Shown: positions 10,363 through 21,940, counted from the first letter of the stretch. The stretch is DNA of 64,000 nucleotides from Notospermus geniculatus (GCA_002633025.1 NMRB01001204.1:75247-139246); one strand, 5' to 3'. Numbers and translations: made by a program. Notes: a model not told the origin generated them from the sequence alone.

Positions 10363-10845
10363 NNNNNNNNNNNNNNNNNNNNNNNNNNNNNNNNNNNNNN
10401 NNNNNNNNNNNNNNNNNNNNNNNNNNNNNNNNNNNNNNNNNNNNNNNNNNNNNNNNNNNNNNNNNNNNNNNNNNNNNNNNNNNNNNNNNNNNNNNNNNNN
10501 NNNNNNNNNNNNNNNNNNNNNNNNNNNNNNNNNNNNNNNNNNNNNNNNNNNNNNNNNNNNNNNNNNNNNNNNNNNNNNNNNNNNNNNNNNNNNNNNNNNN
10601 NNNNNNNNNNNNNNNNNNNNNNNNNNNNNNNNNNNNNNNNNNNNNNNNNNNNNNNNNNNNNNNNNNNNNNNNNNNNNNNNNNNNNNNNNNNNNNNNNNNN
10701 NNNNNNNNNNNNNNNNNNNNNNNNNNNNNNNNNNNNNNNNNNNNNNNNNNNNNNNNNNNNNNNNNNNNNNNNNNNNNNNNNNNNNNNNNNNNNNNNNNNN
10801 NNNNNNNNNNNNNNNNNNNNNNNNNNNNNNNNNNNNNNNNNNNNN
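10363..10845. other. assembly gap (483 N)
   Basis: An unbroken run of N. The gap adjoins a dispersed repeat, which explains why it was not closed. Single N positions also occur at 15533, 18265, 47312 and 49578. Confidence 0.99.
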
Positions 10846-11660
10846 AGTCTTTCCAAAGCTGTAAAGATAGTTGCCTTTACATCCCGTAGTGCCTGGGCCT
10901 TTTTCTCCTTAGTACCTGATAACTGACTAATAACGAATGAAACTCGATCTACAACCCTATCTCGCCTTCATTGAAATTACATGTCAAGACCCAACAACCA
11001 CTCGGTTTAGATCTAGGGAAGTTCAGATAACGTTCCGAGTCTCGACTCCGACTCCAGAGGACTCCTTTTTTGGGAACTACGTCATCAAATACAACGGCAG
11101 TTTTCCAAAGCAATGGTATTTACTCATTCAGGAGAAGGATTATAGAACCCGCCTGGATGGTAAATTTATCTCCGATTTGAAAAATCCGGATTTTAGCACC
11201 TGGGAGTCGGAGTGGGAGTGCGAGTCGTAAGATCTTAACCTCGCTAATAGGGTTGAGCAACGCATGTGCCACGCAGCTCTTGCTTATATTTAACAAGCTC
11301 TTGCTTATATTTAACAAGCGAAAGATTGAAGCTAAAGCAGAAGCTTATTAATACGTTTTCAAGCATTCGCTTTGGCTTGATCTTCTTCTAGGTGACCTTT
11401 TGCTTTTTCTCTTGCTTGAACTTGAAAGCAAATGCTAAGTTTTTATTTATTCGGCCCATTGTGTTGACGTATATTGACGTTGGAAAGAAGGTTGAAGATC
11501 AAACCGACTTGGAATTTATCATGCCTGCTGCAATCGATCAAATTTGAATCGACCAAATTTGACCGAACTTCATCAAGTATGTGGATATTTTCCCTGCTGT
11601 TTTCGATACAATTTTTAGGTCAAATTACATTTAATCGTGTGGACAAAGCTTTAAGGTCCT
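10846..11660. other. no confident gene; TIR-like end near 11236
   Basis: A 97-codon open frame (10937-11230) is present but shows no domain, no splice context and internal symmetry (GACTCCGACTCC against GGGAGTCGGAGTGG), suggesting element interior rather than a gene. The inverse TAGCGAGGTT end (AACCTCGCTA) lies at 11238. Short direct repeats of TTGCTTATATTTAACAAGC occur at 11280-11318. Confidence 0.45.
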
Positions 11661-11909
11661 TAAGCCTAGTATATAGTTCGACGCAAGACCATCGGCGTCC
11701 GACGCCCGATCAAATCTGGACGCCGACTTCGCGGAATTGATTCATAGTCCAGCGTAATTTAGCGACGGCGACCCGTTATGAAATGACTCAAGTAATTACA
11801 GTCTCGCGATAGGACGCCGACCAAATCGTACGACGGGGTCGGCGTCGAACGCAAGGAGGCGCGTCGGTCGCCGGCGATGGTCGTGCATCGAAGTATAAAC
11901 TAGGCTTTA
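11660..11909. mobile_element. Harbinger-like MITE, copy 1, TTA duplication
   Basis: Element 11663-11906 begins AGCCTAG and ends CTAGGCT, and is flanked by TTA on both sides. The terminal inverse block is GTATATAGTTCGACGCA against TGCATCGAAGTATAAAC. The interior is GC-rich with repeated GGCGTCGAACGC and GACGCCGAC motifs. A second copy lies at 12358-12590. Confidence 0.8.
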
Positions 11910-11966
11910 CACACCAAAAACTCGCGTTGAACGCCGCAGAAAAAGCCGCGGTTTCCGCCCACATAG

Positions 11967-12105
11967 GCGCACATGTGCAGCTAATCTCGATGCGGTAGGG
12001 GTGTTTTTAAAGTTGACTGACCCAATGCTGTCGACTCGTCATTTATCCGGGTCAGTCGACTTTAAGAGCACCCCTGTCGCATCGAGATTTGCCGCACATG
12101 TGCGC
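11967..12105. repeat. 139-bp hairpin
   Basis: GCGCACATGTGCAGCTAATC and its inverse near GAGATTTGCCGCACATGTGC close a structure with arms of about 57 bp, including AGTTGACTGACCC against GGGTCAGTCGACT. It lies between the two Harbinger-like MITE copies. Confidence 0.75.
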
Positions 12106-12354
12106 TTGGCTTTAAAGCTAAGAATCCATTCAGGCGATTTTCGTGCCGCTTGATGTCACGTCATTTGTCTGTGACCAACGCGCTGAAACAAACAATGCTT
12201 GCAAGCGTCCGCCGCTCGAAAATCGAGCGAATGGACAGTAGGCCTCAGGCGGTGACAGAAAAGATCGATCCAGCGTATTTCCCTTTACCTGTTTCACCCG
12301 TACCGGCGCCCGCCTCCCATTCCGCGCCCGCAAACTTCTCGTGGAAAAGCAGCC

Positions 12355-12593
12355 TAAAGCCTAGTTTATACTTCGACGCAAGACAGTCGTCGTCCGACGC
12401 CCGATCAAATCTGGACACCGACTTCGCCGAATTGATTCATAGTCCAGCGTACTTTAGCGACGGCGACCCGTTATGAAATGACTCAAGTAATTACAGCCTC
12501 GCGACCAAATCGCACGACGGGGTCGGCGTCGAACGCAAGATCGCGCGTTGGTCGCCGGCGATGGTCGTGCGTCGAAGTATAAATTAGGCTTAA
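12355..12593. mobile_element. Harbinger-like MITE, copy 2, TAA duplication
   Basis: Element 12358-12590 (AGCCTAGTTTATACTTCGAC ... GTATAAATTAGGCT) is a close copy of 11663-11906, shorter by a small internal deletion. It is flanked by TAA on both sides. TTA for copy one and TAA for copy two give the TWA consensus of PIF/Harbinger. Confidence 0.8.
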
Positions 12594-12714
12594 GGCTAGG
12601 GATACACCGAACGCGAATTAGCGTGCGACAGAGCAACACCCCTGATTTATGCTTTGAAAGTCTTTGTTTGCGTGCAGTGCAGCGGAAAATAACAAAAACT
12701 TTGACGCGCGCGTC

Positions 12715-12935
12715 AACGCATGTCGATGTGAAGTTTCGGCCCGATCGCGCATATGGCCGCCAGGGGGCGTAACCCGAAAATCACCAAAGTGTTGTAACTC
12801 AGGAACGACTTGACCCAAAGCCCTCCAATGTGCTATGTGGCCCCTGCAGATGACCTTTATGTGCATGTGAAGTTCCGGCCTGATCGGACATCCAATATGG
12901 CCGCCAGGTGGCATAACCCAAAAATCATCAAAGTC
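12715..12935 (+). repeat. two-copy tandem repeat, ~140-bp period
   Basis: GTGAAGTTTCGGCCCGATCG ... GGCCGCCAGGGGGCGTAACC is followed by GTGAAGTTCCGGCCTGATCG ... GGCCGCCAGGTGGCATAACC. The copies are diverged, so the duplication is old. Confidence 0.65.
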
Positions 12936-13863
12936 CTACCTGGGAATGACTTGACCGAGATTGCTCATAACTGACATGTACCGGTACCTCCATCTGTCAT
13001 TTGACTATGATGTCCAACCCGGTGAGCACATGGTCCATGGACTATTTCAGATGGCGGCGTGTGAAGTAAGGAAATTGTTGTAGCACTAATGGGGACTTCC
13101 TGACGTCGTTGACCCCCGGCCAACATCATCCGTCCTTCGGATGTTTCTGCGGATGAGTCATAGACTCGTCGCCTTCGGCATTCCTGTCACTCATGTCACT
13201 CTCTTTGCTGCTGATTGGTCATAGTTATTCTGTAGTATTATAATGAGATGACCTACTTAGAATTCCATTCCATTCCTAAAATGTAGTGCTGCCGCCATAT
13301 GGGAAATATCGCCAGTATTGTATGCATTGTATGCAGGCCTAATAGTTTATGAAGTAGGATTAGCAGGTTGTCATAAGTGTCATTCTTCCTTAATCCTATT
13401 ACCCCTGGACGCAGTGTTCCCGGAACGCAGCTATGCTGCCACATTACGGAGCATTCAAATGTCTTGAGCCAGAGCGGAACGCCACATCGTTGGATTTTTT
13501 CTGTATATAGGGAATTTGGCTTTTTAGACGCCTGCGGGATTAATCACGTTATTTCGACCACCACCATTGACAAAATTGACCAGTATTGTCTCGTGAACAG
13601 TGACAGGGATCAACGCACGCGAAAAATCGAAGTCCATTCAATCCGATTGTTTAGCGAAGGATTACAGTATGTGGCGATAGAGATCATAACCATTCGAATG
13701 TAATCTTACAACAGCGGTCTTTGTTTGGCGGACTTGCGTTCGTGTTTATTCCTTTCACACCTGTTTTACGTTTTATGCGCATGCATATCTACCCCAAGTG
13801 CTGACCCGGGCAGGCTCGAACGTTTTAACCGCGAGTGGGAGCGTGTATCACACCCGGGGAATC
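12936..13863. other. no gene recognised
   Basis: A 108-codon frame (13377-13703) is open but has no domain, acceptor/donor pair or homolog I recognise. Nothing else is seen. Confidence 0.4.
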
Positions 13864-13904
13864 ACACACCCCCGAACCATCTCTCCATGGTTCGGGTGTG
13901 TGTG
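13864..13904. repeat. perfect short hairpin
   Basis: CACACACCCCCGAACCAT and ATGGTTCGGGTGTGTGTG flank a loop of a few bases. It could be a minimal solo TIR pair or a transcribed hairpin; no flanking evidence decides. Confidence 0.6.
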
Positions 13905-13965
13905 CATTCGAGAACTTGAGCAGAATGTACATCATATGCCGACCCTCTGTCATCGACCCTGCAAT

Positions 13966-14451
13966 TACTGTAAAATCGGACTTGTAACATCACTTCTGGT
14001 ATTAGAACGTCCAGCCCACTTTAGCGAGCTGGGAGTGGTTATTCTGTTGAATATGCGTCTTTTATCCAATCAATGTTTACGATTATGCACAGTTGCATTG
14101 ACTAGGCATTGGATAGAAGGGCATGATCTTGATTGCCTAATCGATCACCCCGGGTCGATCACTTTTCATGAAGGCTAACACCAGTAATGACCATGTTCTT
14201 TAATGGGTGTTATGAAAAAAGACTTCATTGAGAGGTGATCAATTGTACTCAATCAATTCAGAATAGACCCAGGCATGTCAATGTCACATTACGCCTCGTG
14301 TCAGTTCAATGGTCATTTTTGGCCTACTGTGTTTGTTAACCAATCAGAACACAGCTTGTATTGCAGACTATTAATGTAGTGCCATGTGACCATCATAGTA
14401 ATGAAGTGGGCTGGTCTACCAAAGTGATGTTACAAGTCCGATTTTACAGTA
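13966..14451. mobile_element. 486-bp TIR element
   Basis: TACTGTAAAATCGGACTTGT at the left is matched by ACAAGTCCGATTTTACAGTA at the right, with arms of about 60 bp through CCAGCCCACTT. The interior has further self-complementary pieces (GGTGTTA, ATCCAATCAATG/CATTGGAT). No coding capacity is seen. Confidence 0.7.
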
Positions 14452-14891
14452 TATCCACACACAGGCCTAGGCCTTACTCATATCTCTAAGCCCCCATAAA
14501 CCTAAACCAACACTAGTTCCGACTCCTCTGGGTGGTAATAATAACCCAAGCTGTCACCCAACTTGGTGTGTATAGAAGTTTGGTCTGCCATTCTGTCCCT
14601 GACCATTAGAGTTGTGCGTTCTCTCATTAAAGTTGTTCGTGATACATCTAGGTCTCCTTCTCTGTATATTGGACGGTCCAATCCTTTTACTGGCGCTATG
14701 CTTATTTCTGTTCTGTTTGCTTTTTTATTTATCAATTTTCACTCATGCTCCAGCCTGTATACATTTGTTTTTTAAGATTTGTTGTCATCTTGATTTATTG
14801 TATATAATTTATTTCATGTACATTCTTGCACTTCCGGGGCTAATAATGCTTGATGCCTCAGCCCCGGACGCTCTTCTCACTGTATCTTTCT

Positions 14892-15131
14892 CACGCTGGT
14901 GATTCAAACACAAAATTATTTTATTCGTACGCGAAGTCGTTGACGCATAACTAATGGTGCTTGTCGCATTCGCAGTTCATCTGGTAAATGGAAGGGGTGA
15001 CGGGTGATTACATAATAAGCTGTCACCCCTTCTATTTGCCTAAACAACTGCAAAAATAGTCAACACGATTAGTTATGCTTGGGTGAAAATCGCGTACGAA
15101 AAAAAGATTTTACGTTTGAATCACCAGCGTG
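14892..15131. mobile_element. 240-bp TIR element with inner hairpin
   Basis: CACGCTGGTGATTCAAAC and GTTTGAATCACCAGCGTG are perfect inverse ends. Inside, AGGGGTGACGGGTGATTA and CTGTCACCCCT, and AACTAATGGTGC/GATTAGTTATG, add complementarity. MITE by size. Confidence 0.7.
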
Positions 15132-15228
15132 TTTCTGTTGAATTGCCAATAAACAAATACAAAAACACAATACAAATACTGGCGCTATCGATGTGCAATA
15201 CTGCAGAGCTCGCGTACATCGCTTTAAA

Positions 15229-15452
15229 ACATACTCTAGAATCGTTCTTCTAAGGTTACTTTACTGAACACCAATATGACCGCCTACCCTATTAAATATG
15301 CATGGCAAAATAAAGAGCTGTAACGCAAGACTCACTCATTGGTCAGTTATGTTGAATAGAATTAATAAATTCTTTGTATGGACTATATTGTGGGCTAGGC
15401 AACCTACAGCATGAATATCTGAAGTGACCTTAGAAGAACGAATCTAGAGTAT
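15229..15452. mobile_element. 224-bp TIR element
   Basis: ACATACTCTAGAATCGTTCT is matched by AGAACGAATCTAGAGTAT at the right, with arms of about 33 bp including CTTCTAAGGT/ACCTTAGAAG. No coding capacity is seen. Confidence 0.65.
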
Positions 15453-15559
15453 ACTCTAGATCCATCTGTAAGATACCAAGAGAGCCCGGCCCTTTTAGGT
15501 GGATTCATAATTACTAGTAATACTTGGTGAATNTAGCGGGCCGTATCCTAGTCTCTCGC

Positions 15560-16043
15560 AGCGGGCGCCGCAGGCGCGAAACGGAATATCGGCGAGGGTA
15601 CGGGGGCCTCCGCCCGGAAAATTTTAGAAAGTAAGTGTGTTTTAACGTCATTTCTCAGCATGGAAATGCCTTTTTCGGCTCTCTGCCGAAAGAGGTAAGG
15701 CTACCTTACAGGTATCATCGGGAGGTCTAGGGGCGTCCCCCGGGAAATTTTAGGAACTAGGAGTGCTTTTACGCCATTTCCCGGCATGGAAATGCCTTTT
15801 TCAGCTGTGTACCGGAAGAGGCACTCTACCGAAAGAGGCACGATGTTGGCGGGGATCCGGGGCCTCCCGGGAAAATTTTAGAAAATAAGAGTGCTTTTAA
15901 CGCTATTTCCCGTCATGAAATGCATTTTTCGGCTCTGTGCCGAAGAAGGAACCCTGTGCCGAAAGAGGCACCCTATACCGAAAAAAGGCACATTGGCCGG
16001 GGGGGGGGGTGCGCATCTCCTCCTCCCCCTGGATCCGCCCCTG
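15560..16043 (-). repeat. tandem ~130-bp repeats ending in a GGGGCGGATCCAG-type terminus
   Basis: Three diverged units carry GGCCTCC, GGAAAATTTTAGAAA, CATTTCCCGGCATGGAAATG and TTTTTCGGCTCTGTGCCGAA blocks in order (about 15590, 15735, 15860). Short GCCGAAAGAGGCAC repeats follow. On the minus strand the right end reads CAGGGGCGGATCCAGGGGG, an end often seen on hAT-like non-autonomous elements in marine animals (recalled, not searched). The other end is not identified. Confidence 0.6.
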
Positions 16044-16589
16044 CGAAAGCCGTTTGAGTATGTAAATTAGAAGATGAGGTCAGTCTACTCACTTGATGTA
16101 TTAACTTAGCAGGTGCGAAGTCATGCACGCACCAGTTAGCCTTCCATCTAATCCACATATCATCTTCAAATGTGTCAGTACATATGTCGCGGTGTTCACG
16201 GCCTCGACGAAGTAACTCGACAACAATACCAATAATTCATAAAAACAAAACCTGCAGTTGGCAACTTTCTCTGGTAAATAATTTCTAATTAATTCTTATG
16301 AAATATGAGTGTCTTTGTCCCTGAGTTACAAATTTCCTGTGATAAAACTTATATATTCGAATATTAATAGTCTATATGTGTGTGGCGGTCTGGGAGGGCC
16401 CGTCGGAGGTCGCTTAGTGATCAACAAGGGTTGTTAGATTGCCTGTACATTGATTTGCTACTGGTCACCTGGTACGTAGTGCATTTTAGCTACCGAAAAT
16501 GTGCGGGTTCATCAAGGCAACACGACATCCGGCGGGTTTTTCCTGGACCGCCTCACATGTGCGGCCCTCCACAGTGGAACCGGTCGCAT

Positions 16590-16680
16590 GGTTTTGGCAG
16601 GTTGAGACCAAATACTTGTCATTTTCAATACTGTCTGCCTGGTTTTGAAATCTGAAATGATCTATTTCTTCCATTCTCGT
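16590..16680 (+). repeat. dispersed repeat, copy 1
   Basis: GCAGGTTGAGACCAAATACT through ATGATCTATTTCTTCC matches, in inverse orientation and with substitutions and small indels, the sequence at about 57283-57359. The upstream 16380-16590 has no recognised function. Confidence 0.6.
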
Positions 16681-17152
16681 CCGGTGTCATCTTGGTTTGT
16701 TGCAGCTCATCTTCTGAGCGACACGGGACTGGTTTTGTTGTGGAGGGTCGCATATGTACAAACTCCGTGTTTCAAGTATGAACTGGACCTCTAGTAAATA
16801 TGAAGCATCTAAGTATTTTAATTTTTTTTTTTTTTTTTATTATTATAATCATACTAAACAAGGGCTGACTTCTTTAAATTAGATTTCTTAGTTTCTGTGC
16901 CAGCAGGCTTGCAGTTTGGAGTAGAATCCAAGTAGAGAAAATTTTGACCGCTGGTTTGAATTTGTGGTAAAGCTTACCTGTGTAACTTTGAAAGCACCTA
17001 TTACACCCATTAAGCACTAGTGGACAACTCTTTTGTTTTTTTTTCTGTTCTTGCTCGGTTGGAAATACCTAAATTAGATTTTCATTCGACGTTTTACAGC
17101 TATATCGACTCTTTGTTGGCTTTTTTCCTGTGAACTAGTTTAAACATTCTGA
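16681..17152. other. no gene; poly(T) tract
   Basis: A T-rich tract (16819-16841) could be the inverse poly(A) tail of a minus-strand retroposed sequence, but no flanking target duplication is visible. Nothing else is recognised. Confidence 0.4.
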
Positions 17153-17717
17153 ACATATATACTTTATAATCGTTTCTCTAAGACCAGTGCCAGATATGCA
17201 GTCCTCGCCTGAAGTCCAACCCCTCATTACCTTCAGTTGAATACGGTTGGCCAATGGCAGAGTATTGTGCCCTTGTGCGCACCGATTCCGAGAAGGTCCC
17301 CATGTCTGTTACACTGATTCCGAGAAGGTCACCATGTCTGTTACACTGATTCATCTTTTGTTGGATTTTAGATCACGCATGGTGGGGTGACTTAAAAACT
17401 GCAGTGTACGGGGCGTTCCCAAAAAATCCTTGTGGGCTATTTGCTTGTGGCAACATTAAGAGGTTGTGGGGTTATGAGATGCTGGATAACTGCTTTGCAG
17501 TGGCAACATTGAATTCCAGTCACCAGAAGGAGACTGTATATTGCGCTTGTGCGATATTACAGTCGTAGATGCAGAATAGGAACTCACGGGATCCATGGTC
17601 AAAAATTATGAGACACGATGTAAAGTGGTAAATAAAGTAAACGTGGTAGATGGGTTGAAGATGTTGTCAATTCATTCTAGACTTTTCTTTCATAACCATT
17701 TTTGGACATGAGAGGCC

Positions 17718-17725
17718 TATATAAG
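17718..17725 (+). promoter_or_regulatory. TATA box candidate
   Basis: TATATAAG lies 45 bp before the ATG of the CENP-B-like ORF, leaving room for a transcription start near 17745-17755. An earlier ATG at 17731 is in another frame and would give a short overlapping ORF. Alternatively CCTTTTCAG at 17741-17749 is a splice acceptor and the coding exon begins upstream of the ATG. Confidence 0.4.
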
Positions 17726-17762
17726 CGACCATGCCTGGGCCTTTTCAGCTGATGAAGACGAC

Positions 17763-18272
17763 ATGGATCTGCAAGAGCCATTGCCAAAACGCCGGAGGAG
17801 CTACTCTGTCAAAGAAAAGATACAGTATCTCCGAGACCTGGAGGCAGCCCTTGGCAACGGAGCGGTCAACAGCATGGCAGAGTTCGCAGAAAACTACCGA
17901 ATTCCCCTAGAAACCATGAGGAAATGGAACCTTCATGACCTGGAAGCGAAGGAACAAGACGGACGTGGCAGTGATAGAACCGTCAAGAATCGAGATGTTG
18001 GACATTGGCCAGAGGTTGAAGATCGCATCTTCCAGTGGATTCAGCATCTTCGAGACATGCGCCTGCCCATCGCTGTACAAGACATTCGAGAAAAAGCCTT
18101 GACGATCTTCGACGAGTGGTGGGGCGAACTGACAGATGAGGCTAGGGACGATTTCATGCAATCCAGACCGCAACGACACGAGTTTCATGCATCACCTGGA
18201 TGGGTGGACATGTTCATGAAAAGAAAGAAGATAAGCCTTCGAAAAGTTACGAAAAACACAGCTANACATTGA
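17763..18272 (+). CDS. CENP-B/pogo-like DNA-binding protein, lacks catalytic domain
   Basis: An ORF of 169 codons. Residues 1-15 are basic (PKRRRS). Residues 15-60 resemble a psq/HTH domain (KEKIQYLRDLEAAL...MAEFAENYRIPLETMRKW). Residues 75-165 resemble the second helix-turn-helix of CENP-B and Tc5/pogo transposases (EDRIFQWIQHLR, LPIAVQDIREKA, F.ASPGWVDMFMKRKKISLR). Full-length family members are about 450-600 residues and continue into a DDE domain; here the frame stops about ten residues after the HTH. An ambiguous base at 18265 falls within the last codons, but downstream sequence does not resume a DDE domain and instead looks like a 3' UTR (AATAAA at 18358). It may be a truncated transposase or a small DNA-binding-only derivative. 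Family assignment is from motif pattern only. Confidence 0.6.
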   Translation: MDLQEPLPKRRRSYSVKEKIQYLRDLEAALGNGAVNSMAEFAENYRIPLETMRKWNLHDLEAKEQDGRGSDRTVKNRDVGHWPEVEDRIFQWIQHLRDMRLPIAVQDIREKALTIFDEWWGELTDEARDDFMQSRPQRHEFHASPGWVDMFMKRKKISLRKVTKNTAXH

Positions 18273-18825
18273 AGAAAATGACATTGTGTTGGGTGATTGA
18301 CTTCAAGCATGGACTGTTCTGATTGAAAGTGGTTTCAGTGAACATTAACAACTTACAATAAATGTTCATTTTTAAAGTGTAAAATTTAAAAACTCTACAT
18401 GTAGTCTGAGTATCAAGTTTAGCTTTTTTTCTGGATCACTCCGTATAATTCCCAGGAAAATCGATCATGATCTTTACCTCGCCCCTCATTTCAAAAGGAT
18501 TACACTGGCAATGCGCACTTCGTACAATGAGGTACGGTTCGTGGCTCTTCCATTTTGACCAGTAAGCCACACATTGTCATAAAACGTCAATCAATTTCCA
18601 ACATCAGCTCAATGGAGAGTGTGAGCCAATCAACCTGAATGGACTAAAAGTAGGCCCTTATGTCCTCATTCATATTAAAGCGGGGGGAGGTGCATAAGGA
18701 TATAATGCACTGGTCTTAGAGAAACGATTATAAAGTATATATGTATTATATGTTGCTCTAAACAAGTACCTTCATATCAAGCTATTATTATGGGGTAAAA
18801 TTTGAGCTTTCAATACTGCCTAGAA

Positions 18826-20334
18826 ATGTCTGAAATAAAAGTGGGAACTTTTAACGCAAGGGGACTTAATGAAAAAAAGAAACGAACAGATGTATTCTCT
18901 TGGCTCAAAAAAGGAAAATACGATATTTGTTTAATTCAAGAAGTACATTCTACCAAAAAAGTTGAAACGTATTGGGAGTCGGAATGGGGTTACAAAGTTA
19001 TTTTTAACAGTTATGACGGGAAGAGTAGGGGCGTAGCTATTCTATTCAGAAACACTTTTAAGTATGTCATTCAAAAAATTGTTGCTGATCAAGAAGGCCG
19101 ATTTCTTATTCTAAATATGTTGTTGAATGATTTACCAATTACAATTGCTAACATCTATGGACCAAATGTGGACGACCCCTTATTTTATCAAAACTTTAAA
19201 ATGAAAATAGAAGAATTTGAAAATACTCATCTTATTCTAGGAGGAGATTACAATGTAGTACAAGACTTTTATTTAGATGTGTACAAGATACAAAACAAAA
19301 ACAATCCAAAATCTCAAAAAGTTATAAATGAATTAAAGGAAGGTTTAGACCTTGTAGACCCATGGAGAATGCAAAACCCGGATTCTAAAGTATACACCTG
19401 GCACAACTCAAGAGAACAACAAAGTCGACTTGACTATTTTCTAATCTCCCGTGATTTTCTTCAGAATATCACAAAAGCGGTAATCAAACCAGGATATCGA
19501 TCTGATCATTCCATGGTGGAAATTAACATTAAATTAAACAAACAAAAGAAAGGACCAGGAATATGGAAGTTTAATAACTCACTTTTACAGGATGAAGAAT
19601 ACGCCAACCAAGTAAGAACCTGTATTTTGAGAACCCTCAATCAATACAAAGATAAAAATGAACCAGACAGAGAACCAGCCATGCAAAAATACTCTATTCC
19701 AGATCAACTCATGTTTGAAATATTAAAAATGGAAATAAGGGGCTTAACCATCTCATACTCAGCTAGAAAGAAAAAGAAAGACAGAGAGACAGAAAGGAAA
19801 CTAGACCAAAAGATCAATGAAACCTACCAAAAATATTTAAAAGACCCATCAGAGCTACATTTAACACAATTTAATGAATCCCAAAATGAATTAAAAACAT
19901 TCAGAGAAAAAAAAATAGAGGAAATGATCACCAGAGCTAAAGCGAAATGGCATGTAGAGGGAGAAAGAAACAGCAAATACTTCCTAAATTTAGAGAATCA
20001 ACATTACAAAGAAAAAACTATTAATAAATTAATAGATGATAAAGGAAAAGAACTTACAGAAATTAAAGATATTTTACATGAACAAAAGGAATTTTACAAA
20101 ACACTTTATAGCTCTCATTTTGAGGAAAACGAGGAGACAAAAATCATTTATGAAAATTTCTTTCAAGAGGGGGATTGTGTTAAAAAACTTACAAAGGAAC
20201 AAGCTCTCTCAATTGAAGGGGATATAACAATAGCAGAATGTTTTCACGTAATAAAAAATATGAAGAAAAACAAGTCACCTGGCTCGGATGGTTTTACTAC
20301 TGAATTTTATTTATACTTCTGGGAAAGAATTTGA
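18826..20334 (+). pseudogene. LINE ORF2, first part: endonuclease and start of RT
   Basis: Starts at the ATG at 18826. All key APE-endonuclease motifs are visible: TFNARGL near the start, LIQEVHS, LGGDYNVV, LDYFLISRD and YRSDHSMV. The linker includes the LINE signature GERNSKYFLNLE. The frame enters the reverse transcriptase (NKSPGSDGFTTEFY) and then jumps back into endonuclease sequence at the junction of the 1,114-bp duplication. Because 1,114 is not a multiple of three, the reading frame stops at 20334. The unbroken protein would cut target DNA and prime reverse transcription in the nucleus. Confidence 0.85.
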
Positions 20335-21940
20335 AAATACTCATCTTATTCTAGGAGGAGATTACAATGTAGTACAAGACTTTTATTTAGATGTGTACAA
20401 GATACAAAACAAAAACAACCCAAAATCTCAAAAAGTTATAAATGAATTAAAGGAAGATTTAGACCTTGTAGACCCATGGAGAATGCAAAACCCGGATTCT
20501 AATGTATACACCTGGCACAACTCAAGAGAACAACAAAGTCGACTTGACTATTTTCTAATCTCCCGTGATTTTCTTCAGAATATCACAAAAGCGGTAATCA
20601 AACCAGGATATCGATCCGATCATTCCATGGTGGAAATTAACATTAAATTAACCAAACAAAAGAAAGGACTGGGAATATGGAAGTTTAATAACTCACTTCT
20701 ACAGGATGAAGAATACGCCAACCAAGTAAGAACCTGTATTTCGAGAACCCTTAATCAATACAAAGATAAAAATGAACCAGACAGAGAACCAGCCATGCAA
20801 AAATATTCTATTCCAGATCAACTCATGTTTGAAATATTAAAAATAGAAATAAGGGGCTTAACCATCTCATACTCAGCTAGAAAGAAAAAGGAAGACAGAG
20901 AGACAGAAAGGAAACTAGACCAAAAGATCAATGAAACTTACCAAAAATATTTAAAAGACCCATCAGATTTAAATTTAACACAATTTAATGAATCCCAAAA
21001 TGAATTAAAAACATTCAGAGAAAAAAAAATAGAGGGAATGATCACCAGAGCTAAAGCGAAATGGCATGTAGAGGGAGAAAGAAACAGTAAATACTTCCTA
21101 AATTTAGAGAATCAACATTATAAAGAAAAAACTATTAATAAATTAATAGATGATAAAGGAAAAGAACTTACAGAAATTAAAGATATTTTACATGAACAAA
21201 AGGATTTTTACAAAACACTTTATAGCTCTCAATATGAGGAAAACGAGGAGACAAAAACCATTTATGAAAATTTCTTTCAAGAGGGTGATTGGGTTAAAAA
21301 ACTCACAAATGAACAGGCTCTCTTAATTGAAGGGGATATAACAATAGCAGAATGTTTTCACGTAATAAAAAATATGAAGAAAAACAAGTCGCCTGGCTCG
21401 GATGGTTTTACTACTGAATTTTATTTATACTTCTGGGAAGACCTAAAATTGCTTATGATCAGATCATTTCAGGACTCATTTAAAAATGGGGTTTTATCTA
21501 ACAGCCAAAAACTGGGAATTATAACATGCTTACCAAAACCAGGAAAAGAAAAAGAATATATTAAAAACTGGAGACCAGTGACACTTCTTAATGTAGATTA
21601 TAAAATACTGTCAGGGGTAATAGCAAATAGAATTAAGAAATTCTTGAACTCAATTATTTCAGAAACGCAAAAAGGTTTTATAAAGGGGAGACAAATTGGG
21701 GAATGTACCAGACTTGTGTCAGACATCATCTATCATCTGAGAAAATCCAATCAATCAGGTATTATACTTTTAATCGACTTTGCGAAGGCTTTCGATTCAC
21801 TTGAATGGAACTTCATTGACCAGACTCTCAAACACTTTAAGTACCAGACTTGTGTCAGACATCATTTATCATCTGAGAAAATACAATCAATCAGGTATTA
21901 TACTTTTAATCGACTTTGCGAAGGCTTTCGATACACTTGA
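20327..21940 (+). pseudogene. LINE ORF2, second part: repeated endonuclease half plus RT
   Basis: Repeats the endonuclease C-terminal half (FENTHLILGGDYNVVQDFYL onward) and the linker at about 97 percent identity to 19213-20326, then continues correctly into the reverse transcriptase: WRPVTLLNVDYKI, GFIKGRQIGE and LIDFAKAFDSLEWNF with the first catalytic aspartate. At 21840 the 136-bp duplication shifts the frame (136 is not a multiple of three), and translation runs into unrelated residues until 21940. Confidence 0.85.

Larger units (their letters stand above)
17153..18744. mobile_element. putative pogo-like element bounded by 38-bp inverted repeats
   Basis: The 38-bp block 17153-17190 (ACATATATACTTTATAATCG...) is found in perfect inverse at 18707-18744. 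The 1.5 kb between contains the CENP-B-like ORF, its TATA motif and a downstream AATAAA at 18358. A TIR pair around a pogo-type DNA-binding ORF suggests a deleted Tc1/mariner-superfamily element (inference). A clear TA duplication at the edges is not seen, so the boundaries may be internal. A 32-bp unit (GATTCCGAGAAGGTCCCCAT...) is repeated twice at 17284-17347. Confidence 0.55.

Noticed and set aside
10937-11230. 97-codon ORF next to the gap
   Set aside because: Partly self-complementary, with an inverse TAGCGAGGTT end just downstream; probably transposon interior.
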